The notes under the pieces are model-generated. The model was not told the DNA's origin, ran no database searches, and saw only the letters and a list, made by a program, of their open reading frames with translations. Positions 24,053 to 33,209 of a stretch of 64,000 nt of DNA are shown one piece after another. This DNA comes from Sinorhizobium meliloti (GTDB lineage Bacteria > Pseudomonadota > Alphaproteobacteria > Rhizobiales > Rhizobiaceae): assembly GCF_035610345.1 (NCBI RefSeq), contig NZ_CP141213.1, positions 124,001 to 188,000 on the forward strand. Reading direction: 5' to 3'. The position numbers were made by a program, and so were the translations under genes. Positions within the stretch are counted from its first letter, which is position 1; the number at the start of each line of letters is the position of its first letter.

Positions 24053-24967
24053 TTGGCCGACAATCCGCTCTACGACATTCGCGACGAACGTTTCCGTTCG
24101 CTGATCGTTGGCAGCGCAGCGCTCGAAGAACTTTATCGCGGCTGCCGTTGGGCGGAAGGGCCGGTCTGGTTTTCCGACCTCGACTGCCTGATCTGGAGCG
24201 ATATTCCGAACCAACGCATGATGCGGTGGACGCCTGACGGCGGCGCTTCCGTCTTCCGCTCCCCCTCGAACTACGTGAACGGCAACACGCGCGACCGCCA
24301 GGGCCGCCTGATCTCCTGCGAGCACGGCGGCCGGCGCGTGACCCGCACGGAATATGACGGCCGCATCACCGTGCTCGCCGACAGTTATGAAGGAAAGCGG
24401 CTCAATTCGCCGAACGATGCCGTGGTGCACTCCGACGGCTCAATCTGGTTTACCGATCCAACCTACGGCATCGTATCGGACTATGAGGGCCACAAAGCGG
24501 AACCGGAACAGCCGACGCGCAACGTCTACCGCATCGACCCCCTATCCGGCGCTATCAAGGCGGTCGTCAGCGACTTCATTCAGCCGAACGGGCTCGCCTT
24601 CTCACGGGACGAGGCGCGACTTTATATTGCCGACTCGGGATCTGCAAAGCACGAGGTTCCGAGCCATATCCGCGTTTTCGACGTCGCCGCTGACGGCGTC
24701 CTCGCAAACAGCCGCTATTTCTGTTCCATCGACAACGGCAACCCGGACGGCTTCCGTTTCGACGTAGCGGGAAACCTTTGGTGCAGTGCTGCCGACGGAG
24801 TGCATTGCTTCGACACCGACGGCATCCTGCTCGGCAAGATCCTTGTGCCGCAGAGGGTGTCGAACCTCACCTTCGGCGGCCCCAAGAAGAACCGCCTCTT
24901 CATTACGGCCACCCAGTCGCTCTATTCCATCTACACGGCAACGAACGGCGTGCAATACCCGTGGTGA
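24053..24967 (+). CDS. SMP-30/gluconolactonase-family hydrolase
   Basis: This 304-residue six-bladed beta-propeller of the SMP-30/gluconolactonase/LRE type probably opens a sugar lactone. Metal-site elements typical of the family are visible: RWAEGPVWF (Glu ligand), LNSPNDAVVHSDGSIWFTDP (Asn and Asp ligands), IQPNGLAFS and NPDGFRFDVAGNLW (Asp ligand). The likely start is a TTG at 24053 behind GGAGGAAC. The gene is isolated, with convergent signalling genes to its right. A link to the sugar-acid operon at 32-38 kb is possible but not shown by position. Confidence 0.88.
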   Translation: MADNPLYDIRDERFRSLIVGSAALEELYRGCRWAEGPVWFSDLDCLIWSDIPNQRMMRWTPDGGASVFRSPSNYVNGNTRDRQGRLISCEHGGRRVTRTEYDGRITVLADSYEGKRLNSPNDAVVHSDGSIWFTDPTYGIVSDYEGHKAEPEQPTRNVYRIDPLSGAIKAVVSDFIQPNGLAFSRDEARLYIADSGSAKHEVPSHIRVFDVAADGVLANSRYFCSIDNGNPDGFRFDVAGNLWCSAADGVHCFDTDGILLGKILVPQRVSNLTFGGPKKNRLFITATQSLYSIYTATNGVQYPW

Positions 24968-24999
24968 CTTCAGCACGCCTTCGAACTTGGGAGCGCCCT

Positions 25000-25353
<354 letters not shown>

Positions 25354-25911
25354 TCAATTCGAGAGGTCGGGGATGGCGATAGAAGCATAGGTTTCCAGCG
25401 GGATCTTGCCATCCGCTTCGCCGGATCCGAAAATCCAGGCGAAGTGTGCACCATAATCGCTCATGAGCGTCAAAAGTCCAAGGCCGGAACCGGAGCCGGA
25501 TCCTGTTGCGTTCGCCTCTATCCGCTCAATCAGAAGGTCGGACGGATCTCCTATCGATATTTCAGAAAGCAGATGGCGGAACTTGTCGGCCGTGCCCTCG
25601 TCGACAAGATTGGAAATCTTGGTTCGGAACGTGTTGGAGGCGATCGACGCCTCTACGACGATTTCGCCGCCTGCACGGAATTTCACGGCGTTCTCTATCA
25701 GCTCGTTGGTCAGATAGCCGACATTGTGCCGGACTTCCTTGTAGAGGCCGCGGGACGTCTTGTAGCGCAGAGCCGCGAACTCGGCGACGAAGTCGGACGT
25801 CATCGCGCAATGCTTCCAGCCAAGATCGAGCGGGCCGTCGAAGAGACGTAGTTTCGTCGAATTCTCGCCCGTGCCGACGGCAAGGTCCTCCAGTCCATAT
25901 AAGGTCGTCAT
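25354..25911 (-). CDS. SiaB-like / slr1658-type GHKL serine/threonine kinase
   Basis: This 185-residue HATPase-fold protein keeps both ATP-binding landmarks of the GHKL family: an N-box NELIENAVKF (N69 to F78) and a glycine-rich lid GSGSGSGLGLLTL (about 138-149). It is the size and type of SiaB and of anti-sigma-factor kinases such as SpoIIAB. It lies 4 bp after the PP2C gene and 15 bp before the STAS-like gene, the same order as siaA-siaB-siaC. The expected activity is phosphorylation of the STAS-like partner encoded next door. Confidence 0.78.
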   Translation of the reverse strand: MTTLYGLEDLAVGTGENSTKLRLFDGPLDLGWKHCAMTSDFVAEFAALRYKTSRGLYKEVRHNVGYLTNELIENAVKFRAGGEIVVEASIASNTFRTKISNLVDEGTADKFRHLLSEISIGDPSDLLIERIEANATGSGSGSGLGLLTLMSDYGAHFAWIFGSGEADGKIPLETYASIAIPDLSN

Positions 25912-25915
25912 CCGT

Positions 25916-28276
25916 TCACCTGTGCCTCATCACCACCAGAGTGATATCGTCATGAATTTTCTGGGTGCCGATATGTGCCATCAAATCCTCGATGATACCG
26001 GCCTTGACGTCCTCGGCGCTGCTGCCATAGCGGCATCGCGCGCTTTCGCAGAGCCTTTCGATGCCGAAGAGTTCGCCGGTTCCGCTCTCCGCCTCCGTCA
26101 CGCCATCGGTATGGAGGATGATCATGTCGCCGCGACCGAAGGAGATTTCGCGCGTTGCGACAAAGGCGGAAATATCCGGCTCCAAACCGATGGGCAGACC
26201 GAGATCCAGAGTGTCGATCCGCTCCACCCTTTCCAGATCTCTGATGACGATCAGCTCCTCGTGCTGCCCGGAGAGCGTCAGCCTTGCGCCGTCATAGTCG
26301 AGAAATGCCAGGGAGAGATGCTTGTTGGTCCTGGTCCTGACGAGATTCTTGTAGATCGCCCGGTTCACGCGATTGAGGAATTGCGCCGGCTCCATCTCCC
26401 CCATTTCCTGCAAGGCGCGGGCTACGGATTGGACCATCAGCATCAGCACGCCGCTCTCGAGACCATGCCCCGTCACGTCGCCGATGCCGATCTTCAGCCG
26501 CTTTCCGTCCTTCAGAACGTCGTAATAATCGCCGCCGACCTCGTCGGCGGGCCGCATATAGGCGGCGATCTCCAGTTCGGCGATTTCCTCGAGCTCGCCG
26601 GCCTTCGGCAGGACCATCATCTGGATATGGCGGGCAACGGCGAGTTCAGCGCCGAGACGCAGGTTCTCGCTGCGCAACTGCTGGTTCAGCGCTGATATCT
26701 GGAGGTTCGCCTTCTCGATCTCTTTCGTCCGATCCTCGACCAGCTGCTCGAGGTTCTCGGTGTGGAAGCTGATCTCTTCCGCCATACGATTGAAGGCGGC
26801 GCCAGCGTCACCGACCTCGTCACGCGTCGGAATGTCGACCCGCACCGAATAGTCCTTGGCCTCGATGCGCTTGGCGGCATTGGCAAGGGCGCTTATGCCG
26901 CCGGTGATCCGCTTGGATATGGCGAATACGGCGGCAATGACGAAAAACAGGGATACGAGGAGCGCCAGGACCTGATAAATCAAGATCCTGTTGGTCGCCT
27001 CCGAGATCCCGGCTTGGGCGGCAAACAGCGAAGCGTAGATTTCCCGCTCGGGCACGGCGATGCCGAGCAGCATCGCTTCACGGCGAACCGGGCCGGATGC
27101 CCAGAGGTTGGTCGGCTGCAACTGTTTCAGGACGACCAGATAGGGTACCCTCTCGCCGTTCTCCTCAAGGAGAATATGCTTGAGCAGTCCATCCTCACCC
27201 AAGGGCAATTGTGCAATTTCCGGCTGGGCGCTGCGACGGAGAGAGCGATCGAGACCCGTCACGCCTTCGCTGGCGGCCGCGTTCGACGCCCGAAGGCCGA
27301 TGACCTTTTCTCCAACCGGATTGATGGCAACGACGTTGCCGTCTGACATCGTCAGAAAGCCGAAACCGGTCTCGGCAACCTTAACGTTCTCGACGATCTC
27401 GGCCAGCTGGTCGAGCGTGATATCCGTGCCGGCCGCGCCCAGCACACGGCTGCGGTCGCGCGACCACAGCGGCTGGAAGAAACTCACGATGAGCTTGCCG
27501 GTTATCGCGTCGGTATAGGGCGCCGTCTGAGTGATGTCGCCGTTCACGGGACGTGACTTCGGATCATGCGCCCATTGTTCCCAAGATTCGTAGAGCCCGG
27601 GAAAGAAGAAAGACCAGAACTCCGCCGAATTGTGTCCCGGGTAGAGCTTATCGAAGGTTTGGGCCTGGTCCGTATAGGGCGCCGTCCTGAATATCGGTCG
27701 TTCTTTCGGGCCGATATAGTACATCTGCAGTTTCGACTGACCGTTTGCGAGCAGGCTCGGCGCGACAAGGTCCAGAACCGCGCTGTTCTCGATGTCCGTC
27801 TGCACCTCGGGAAGCGGAACGTGGTTCTGGTCAAGAAGATAGCCCCAGACGCTGACGACCGATGGAGGGCCCGGCAGGTTTTGAGCCCATCCCCCTTTCT
27901 GATCGTACGCGACCGTCACGGTTCCCGGGGCGCCGCGCGCCATCGCCTCCCCGATTTGCGATTTTCTCACCGGCCGATCGATCTGCTCCTGGAGAACGCC
28001 CGCCAATGTGCCCACATCGGAGTGGACCTGGTTGAGCAGCAGGTTGACCCGGGCAGCCGTGGTTGCCGCATAGGAGCGGATATAGTCTTGGTTGGCCTCC
28101 TCCAGGCCGCGGCCGACTTCCGCCGCCGCGTCGCGGGAAAGTCTCTGCACGTTCCAGAGCGCAAGACCTCCGGTGACGAGCAGATCAAAAAGCACCGCGC
28201 TTCCGACGACCAGCACGAACTTGGCGCGGAAGGAGCGCAGGCCCAAACGGGAGGTGTTTTCCCCGGGCAGGCTCAT
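25916..28276 (-). CDS. SiaA-like membrane receptor PP2C phosphatase
   Basis: This 786-residue protein has a first membrane helix (about residues 18-41) and a periplasmic dCache-like sensor of nearly 390 residues. A second helix lies near 430-455, followed by a HAMP domain, a coiled coil, and a C-terminal SpoIIE/PP2C phosphatase domain. Phosphatase motifs include ADEVGGDYYDV, GIGDVTGHGLESGV, LHTDGVTEAES and the final DDITLVVMR, so all main metal-binding aspartates are present. The layout matches SiaA. The start overlaps the upstream methyltransferase stop (ATGA). It should dephosphorylate the STAS-like partner(s) in response to an extracellular ligand. Confidence 0.9.
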   Translation of the reverse strand: MSLPGENTSRLGLRSFRAKFVLVVGSAVLFDLLVTGGLALWNVQRLSRDAAAEVGRGLEEANQDYIRSYAATTAARVNLLLNQVHSDVGTLAGVLQEQIDRPVRKSQIGEAMARGAPGTVTVAYDQKGGWAQNLPGPPSVVSVWGYLLDQNHVPLPEVQTDIENSAVLDLVAPSLLANGQSKLQMYYIGPKERPIFRTAPYTDQAQTFDKLYPGHNSAEFWSFFFPGLYESWEQWAHDPKSRPVNGDITQTAPYTDAITGKLIVSFFQPLWSRDRSRVLGAAGTDITLDQLAEIVENVKVAETGFGFLTMSDGNVVAINPVGEKVIGLRASNAAASEGVTGLDRSLRRSAQPEIAQLPLGEDGLLKHILLEENGERVPYLVVLKQLQPTNLWASGPVRREAMLLGIAVPEREIYASLFAAQAGISEATNRILIYQVLALLVSLFFVIAAVFAISKRITGGISALANAAKRIEAKDYSVRVDIPTRDEVGDAGAAFNRMAEEISFHTENLEQLVEDRTKEIEKANLQISALNQQLRSENLRLGAELAVARHIQMMVLPKAGELEEIAELEIAAYMRPADEVGGDYYDVLKDGKRLKIGIGDVTGHGLESGVLMLMVQSVARALQEMGEMEPAQFLNRVNRAIYKNLVRTRTNKHLSLAFLDYDGARLTLSGQHEELIVIRDLERVERIDTLDLGLPIGLEPDISAFVATREISFGRGDMIILHTDGVTEAESGTGELFGIERLCESARCRYGSSAEDVKAGIIEDLMAHIGTQKIHDDITLVVMRHR

Positions 28277-29451
28277 AGCGGCTTGCGCCCTGAGGCCGCC
28301 CAGATCGGCCAGCCGGCATAACCCTTGGGATGGAGGGCCGCGAATATGTGGTCCCGGAAACCCTGCCGGAAACGTTCGATGAATTCGGGCGCGTCGCCGC
28401 GCTTTACCGCCATTTCACCGGCATAGACGTTCTCCCAGGCGGCGATGATATCGGCGAAGTCTTGAGGGTCTCCGTCGAGATTGGTGACCATGAACGATTC
28501 GACGATGATATCGTCAAAGCCGGCATCGACAAGATAGCGCTTGCTCTTCGGTCCGAACTCCACATCCATTTCGAAATGGCTGAACAGCCTCGCGACCTCG
28601 TTGTAGGTCCATTGAATGCTCTGTGCGCGCGGTTCGCCGAGACAGTGCGAGTTTTTCTCGTTGGTTATATAGACCCGCCCGCCGGGCTTGCAGATCCGGA
28701 AGAGTTCCTTCAGGAGCACGTCCGGCTGGTTGAAGATCTGCAGCGAATGGCGGCAGGTGACGAAATCGAACTGGTTATCCTCCAGCAGCATCTCGGAGGC
28801 ATCGCCATAGGTATATTCGATATCCGTGACGCCGAAACCGGACGCCACGTCGCGCGCATAAGCGAGGCTCGCCTTCGAATGGTCGAGCGCAACGATGCGT
28901 GCCGGCTGGAACTCCTTTCGGGCCAGCATGGCGAAGTCGCCGATGCCGCAACATATGTCTGCCATCGTCATACCCGGGCGCAGGCCGTGACGCGGGAGGA
29001 TCGTGCGCTCGTGGCGCCAGGTCATTTTCGTCTGTGTGCGCAGGATCGGGATGAAGCTCGTATTTTCCACGAAGCTCTGCCCGGGATAGAACTTCGAGTC
29101 GTAGACCTCGACGGTCACTTGCGGCTCGATCTTGTTCAAATGGGCGAACATGCGCTCGGTCCAGCCCACGACGCTTGAGGTCACGACGACGAAGCGAATG
29201 TCCGACCGCGTGCGACAGGCATCGAGAAGGACGCGCGCGAAGGCGTGATAGGCCGTGTTGTTCATCTGTACCAGGCGCTTGACGTTGATGTACAGAACGC
29301 CTCGCACCTCTTCGATTGCGCCTCTGAGCATCGATATGCTTGCGGCAATCTCGTCGGCCGAGCGCGGCCGCATCACCCCGGAAAGAGCGAATTCCTGGCT
29401 GTTCGGGTCGAATTCCACCTTGAAGGGAACTGCAAACGCTGTCGTACTCAC
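28273..29451 (-). CDS. STAS-like (slr1659-type) domain fused to a SAM methyltransferase
   Basis: This 392-residue two-domain protein has an N-terminal part (about 10-118) that aligns by pattern with the STAS-like protein at 25000-25338: FKVEFDPNSQEFALSG, then VLYINVKRLVQMNNTAYHAF. The phospho-site region reads MNNT (T66) where the partner has LNSSG. The C-terminal part is a class I methyltransferase with motif I DICCGIGDFAMLA (165-177) and a downstream FDVTCRHSLQ-like block, written here as FDFVTCRHSLQIF. It overlaps both neighbours by four bases. The fusion suggests methyl transfer controlled by the phospho-switch. The methyl acceptor is unknown. Confidence 0.8.
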   Translation of the reverse strand: MSTTAFAVPFKVEFDPNSQEFALSGVMRPRSADEIAASISMLRGAIEEVRGVLYINVKRLVQMNNTAYHAFARVLLDACRTRSDIRFVVVTSSVVGWTERMFAHLNKIEPQVTVEVYDSKFYPGQSFVENTSFIPILRTQTKMTWRHERTILPRHGLRPGMTMADICCGIGDFAMLARKEFQPARIVALDHSKASLAYARDVASGFGVTDIEYTYGDASEMLLEDNQFDFVTCRHSLQIFNQPDVLLKELFRICKPGGRVYITNEKNSHCLGEPRAQSIQWTYNEVARLFSHFEMDVEFGPKSKRYLVDAGFDDIIVESFMVTNLDGDPQDFADIIAAWENVYAGEMAVKRGDAPEFIERFRQGFRDHIFAALHPKGYAGWPIWAASGRKPL

Positions 29452-29966
29452 CTCACCACTCCTTCAAGAGGCAGATCCACGACAAGCGTGATCGATGGCG
29501 GATCGCTTTCGTCGAGCCGGACGTCGGCATCGAAATTGATCGACAAGTCCAGAAGAACGGCCTCGCGACTCGGTGCGAGATCGGTGGAGATGGAATCAAG
29601 GTAGCGCGCATGGGCGTCGCCGTCGCGGGTCTTCGACACCGCCTCGCGATAAAACTGCCTCTGACCGGGCGGGCACGGGAAAGTAAGCTCCACCCGTTCC
29701 GTCGGGCCCCATCGATAAACCGCACACCCGATCCGGCCGTCGGGCGAGCCGCTGCGAAACGAGACCTCGAGGAGTTCGTTCAAGGCGGACGAGAAGAAAT
29801 TCGAGTGGCGAACGGGATCAGTGCGATTGTGACTTATCATTCTCGCCATGAAGGTCGACAGCTGATCGCAATGGTTCCAATCGGAAAGAAAGGCGCCCAT
29901 CTCCATCTCGAACTGGAGCAAGGGCTCGAAAGCGGCTTCCGTGGGCTGGTTCTCGGCTCCGTGCAT
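29448..29966 (-). CDS. Degenerate SiaB-like / slr1658-type ATPase-fold protein
   Basis: This 172-residue protein is related in pattern to the SiaB-like kinase at 25354-25911, but altered at the ATP site. The N-box reads NELLEV (N63-V68), with Val where the intact paralogue has Asn, and I find no glycine-rich lid. The ATG at 29966 is chosen because GGAGGAA lies five bases upstream; a longer frame starts at 30008. It overlaps the methyltransferase gene by four bases. It may be a pseudokinase that holds the fused STAS-like domain, or a kinase with a divergent site. Confidence 0.65.
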   Translation of the reverse strand: MHGAENQPTEAAFEPLLQFEMEMGAFLSDWNHCDQLSTFMARMISHNRTDPVRHSNFFSSALNELLEVSFRSGSPDGRIGCAVYRWGPTERVELTFPCPPGQRQFYREAVSKTRDGDAHARYLDSISTDLAPSREAVLLDLSINFDADVRLDESDPPSITLVVDLPLEGVVR

Positions 29967-30042
29967 GCGGCTTCCTCCGTTACGCAAAAAAAGCGACGCG
30001 AAATTCAATGACTGCCCGAAATAATTCCCGGCATTGACCCCC

Positions 30043-31737
30043 TCATCTTCGTTGAAAACCTGCCGCAGGGATGGCCGGCGTTTTGCGGATAAAGTCGGCT
30101 ATCGCTTCCGCGCGCATCGGCACCCCTAAAAAATATCCCTGCAGGCGATCGCAGCCTTCATTCCTGAGCCAGGCTGCCTGCTCCGCGGTCTCCACTCCTT
30201 CGGCGGTAACATCCATGCCGAGGCCGTGGGCGAGCGCGATGATGGAGCGCACGATCGTCTGGCTCTTCTCTTCCCTTTCCAGGTCCCTGATGAAATATTG
30301 GTCGATCTTGATCGTGTCGAACGGGAAATTCTTCAGGTAGCTCAGCGACGAATAGAAGGTGCCGAAATCATCAAGCGAAATCTGCACACCCAACACATTC
30401 AAGGTATTGAGCGTATCGAGGTTGTTGATCGTACGCTCCAGGAGCACCGACTCGGTGATTTCGAGCTCGAGGCGGTCTGCGCGCATGCCGACGAGGTCGA
30501 GCGTCTGGGCCACGCGGTCCGTAAGCCCCTCGTGAAGGAATTCGGCGGGAGAGAGATTGACGGCGATCGTGAAGTGGGACGGCCAGTCCATGGCAGCCCG
30601 GCACGCCCGCTCCAGCAGCCATCGCCCGATGTCGCTCATCAGACCGTCGGCTTCGGCCATCGGAATGAAGACACTCGGAGGGATGATGCCGACCAGCGGG
30701 TGACGCCAGCGCAAAAGGGCTTCAAAGCCGACGACCGCCGAGGAGGGCTTCACCAAGGGCTGATATTCAAGGAAGAACTGCCCCTCCTGAAGGGCGGTGC
30801 GCAGGCTTCGGCGCAACATTTCCCTTTGTTCCAGCACGACGAGCATCGAGCGGCTGAACGTACTTGACCGGCCCCGACCGTCTTTCTTCGCAGCATAAAG
30901 CGCGATATCGGCAGCTTTCATCAGCTGCTCGACCTCGTTGCCGTCCGCCGGCGCGACGGCAATTCCGACGCTTGCTCCGACGAAGACGTTGATGCCCTCG
31001 ACCGTGAACGGTTCCTTGAAGGCGTTGATCAGTGCGTCTGCCAGACGTTCTGCCTCGCTCGGCTGATCGGCCCTCCACTGAATGACCGCGAACTCGTCCC
31101 CAGCCAGACGGTAGGCGAATTCCCGATCCCTCAGGACGCTCCTGATCCGGTCCGCCGCCATCTTGAGAACGGCGTCGCCTGCCCCGTGTCCCAATGTGTC
31201 GTTGATCGGCTTGAAATCGTCGAGGTCGATCTGCATGAGCGCCAATCGGACGCCGTTAGGCACAGGCAATGCGCCCCGCAGCTGATCGCTGAACTGCCTC
31301 CGGTTAGGCAACCCAGTGAGAACGTCATGGGTCGCCTGATGCAGGAGAAGAGCACGATCGCTCTCGCCCTGACTGAACGCTTCGCGGTAGGTGGAACTAC
31401 TTTCAGCTTCGACGACCCCGATGCCGCGCGCACTGCGGAAAATGACGAGCGTGCGTCGGCTCCCGGTCGATGCATGGGCAATCTCGACGGTTCGCGGCAA
31501 TCCGCTTGCGACGACGAATTCGACGGCGGACTTCGGTCCGGGCGCCAGCAGTTCCGGATAGATGTGCCAAAGGGACGCCTCGACGAGAGAATCGACGGCA
31601 TAGGTCTGTCTGTGCCGCGGCGTGCATTCGACGAGCTGAAAACTCGCGTCATAAAGCGAGACAAGTTCGTCGGAACCGGCGAAAAAGTCGGACTCGACGG
31701 AAGATGAAGCAGGCAGTGTCGTATCGCCGTCCGGCAT
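30043..31737 (-). CDS. GGDEF-EAL c-di-GMP signalling protein
   Basis: This 564-residue cytoplasmic protein has a PAS-like N-terminal region (about 15-115), a GGDEF domain (130-295) and an EAL domain (305-560). The GGDEF signature is AGDEF (212-216) and the I-site position reads RDRE instead of RxxD, so cyclase activity is doubtful and feedback inhibition unlikely. The EAL domain keeps FEALLRW (E339), ISLDDFG, IKIDQYF, TAEGVET and LQGYFLG, so c-di-GMP phosphodiesterase activity is likely. Start at 31737 (AAGGAAAGG upstream); an alternative start is at 31773. It heads the six-gene signalling operon, 76 bp before the next start. Confidence 0.9.
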   Translation of the reverse strand: MPDGDTTLPASSSVESDFFAGSDELVSLYDASFQLVECTPRHRQTYAVDSLVEASLWHIYPELLAPGPKSAVEFVVASGLPRTVEIAHASTGSRRTLVIFRSARGIGVVEAESSSTYREAFSQGESDRALLLHQATHDVLTGLPNRRQFSDQLRGALPVPNGVRLALMQIDLDDFKPINDTLGHGAGDAVLKMAADRIRSVLRDREFAYRLAGDEFAVIQWRADQPSEAERLADALINAFKEPFTVEGINVFVGASVGIAVAPADGNEVEQLMKAADIALYAAKKDGRGRSSTFSRSMLVVLEQREMLRRSLRTALQEGQFFLEYQPLVKPSSAVVGFEALLRWRHPLVGIIPPSVFIPMAEADGLMSDIGRWLLERACRAAMDWPSHFTIAVNLSPAEFLHEGLTDRVAQTLDLVGMRADRLELEITESVLLERTINNLDTLNTLNVLGVQISLDDFGTFYSSLSYLKNFPFDTIKIDQYFIRDLEREEKSQTIVRSIIALAHGLGMDVTAEGVETAEQAAWLRNEGCDRLQGYFLGVPMRAEAIADFIRKTPAIPAAGFQRR

Positions 31738-31918
31738 CCTCGCCTTTCCTTCCGTTCCGTGTCGCCCGAGCAAGCCCCTGAGGCTACAGTTCGCTATCTT
31801 CGATGCAACCCTGCCATTCCCAGAAAAATTATCGCGGAACGTGTCGCGGTCAATGGCGCACGACTGCAGAGAGTTAATTTGCGTGATTCCGGCAGAAAGA
31901 TGGCTAAGGGTTGAACTC

Positions 31919-31936
31919 GGCTGCGGGCACGCAGCC
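31919..31936 (-). terminator. Stem-loop downstream of uxuA
   Basis: GGCTGCG (31919-31925) and CGCAGCC (31930-31936) form a perfect 7-bp stem with a 4-nt loop, 56 bp after the uxuA stop in the direction of transcription. No T-run follows. It may end or protect the operon mRNA. Confidence 0.35.
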
Positions 31937-31991
31937 GCGGCCGATCTATCTTGTCACGATGGACCGGTTTCCGGACGCTACGGCGCAAGGA

Positions 31992-33200
31992 TCAACTTCT
32001 CGCGGCAGGCAGACCATACGTCGCGTGCGAGAGAGCCCGCTCTATGCCGCGCAATTCTGCGAGCCCTTTCAGTCGGCCGATCGCCGGATAGCCGGGCTGG
32101 GCCCCACGGGAGAGGTCGTCGAGAATCTCCTGCCCGTGATCCGGCCGCATCGGAATCTGGTGGTCCCACCGTCCGGCGGCGCGCCGCCGCTGCTCTTCCT
32201 TGAGCAGTTCGGCAATGACCGCCACCATGTCCGTGTCGCCCTGCAGATGCTCGTCCTCGTAGAAGGAACAGGGTGTCCGTTCCTCCTCGCGATGGACGTT
32301 GCGCAGGTGGACGAAATGAATTCGGGACGCGAACTGGCGGGCCATGGCCGGCAGATCGTTGACGGCAAGGGCGCCGAGAGAACCTGTGCAGAGGGTGACA
32401 CCATTGGCCGGGCTGTCGACCTCCCGCAGCATGAAGGCGTAATCTTCGGCGTTCGAGAGAATGCGCGGCAGGCCGAGCAGCGCCCAGGGTGGATCGTCGG
32501 GATGGGCACAGATGTTGATGCCCGCCCGTTCCGCCACCGGCGTCACTTCCGCGAGGAACTCTATAAGGTGACGCTGCAGTTTTTCGCGACCGACGCCGTC
32601 ATAGGCGCGCAGATGCTCTCGAAGCTGCGGCAGACTATAGCCGTCGGCAGAGCCGGGAAGCCCCGCGCCGATATTGCGGGAGAGCGCGAGCCGCCGCTCC
32701 TCGGTCATTTCACGAAACCGCCGCTCGGCCGCCTCCACCGTCGGCGCGTCGTAGTCCTCGTAAGCGCCGGGCCGCTCAAGGAGATGGAGGTCGAAGCCCG
32801 CAAAGTCGATCCGGTCGAAGCGCATCGCCTTGGCGCCGTGGCGCGCGGTCCAGCGCAGATCGGTGCGGGTCCAGTCGAGGACCGGCATGAAATTGTAGCA
32901 AACCGTTTGAATGCCGGCGGATGAAAGACGGCGCAGCGTTTCCTGCCAATTGGCGATGTGCTCGCGCCAGGGACCGGTCTGAGTCTTGATGGACTCGGAA
33001 ACGGGGACGCTTTCCACAACCTCCCACTCCAACCCGCCTGCGCGGACCTCCTCCTGCCGCTTGCCGATCTCTTCAACGGGCCAGACGTCGCCGGTCGGAA
33101 TATGGTGGAGCGCGCTTACGATCCCGTGCGCACCGGCTTGCGCTGCATCTTGAACGCTCACCCGGTCCACCGGCCCGAACCAACGCCATGTATGTCGCAT
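31992..33200 (-). CDS. uxuA: Mannonate dehydratase
   Basis: UxuA converts D-mannonate to 2-keto-3-deoxygluconate in hexuronate degradation, with a divalent metal in a TIM barrel. The 402-residue protein shows family blocks WRWFGPVD at the N-terminus, CYNFMPVLDWTRTDL, NICAHPDDPPWALLG (metal ligands), VTLCTGSLGA and HFVHLRNV (metal His), and RPDHGQ near the end. It is the last gene of the GntR-TRAP operon, 9 bp after the dehydrogenase gene. It completes the logic of importing a sugar acid and feeding it to KDG. Confidence 0.93.
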   Translation of the reverse strand: MRHTWRWFGPVDRVSVQDAAQAGAHGIVSALHHIPTGDVWPVEEIGKRQEEVRAGGLEWEVVESVPVSESIKTQTGPWREHIANWQETLRRLSSAGIQTVCYNFMPVLDWTRTDLRWTARHGAKAMRFDRIDFAGFDLHLLERPGAYEDYDAPTVEAAERRFREMTEERRLALSRNIGAGLPGSADGYSLPQLREHLRAYDGVGREKLQRHLIEFLAEVTPVAERAGINICAHPDDPPWALLGLPRILSNAEDYAFMLREVDSPANGVTLCTGSLGALAVNDLPAMARQFASRIHFVHLRNVHREEERTPCSFYEDEHLQGDTDMVAVIAELLKEEQRRRAAGRWDHQIPMRPDHGQEILDDLSRGAQPGYPAIGRLKGLAELRGIERALSHATYGLPAARS

Positions 33201-33209
33201 GTGAACTCC

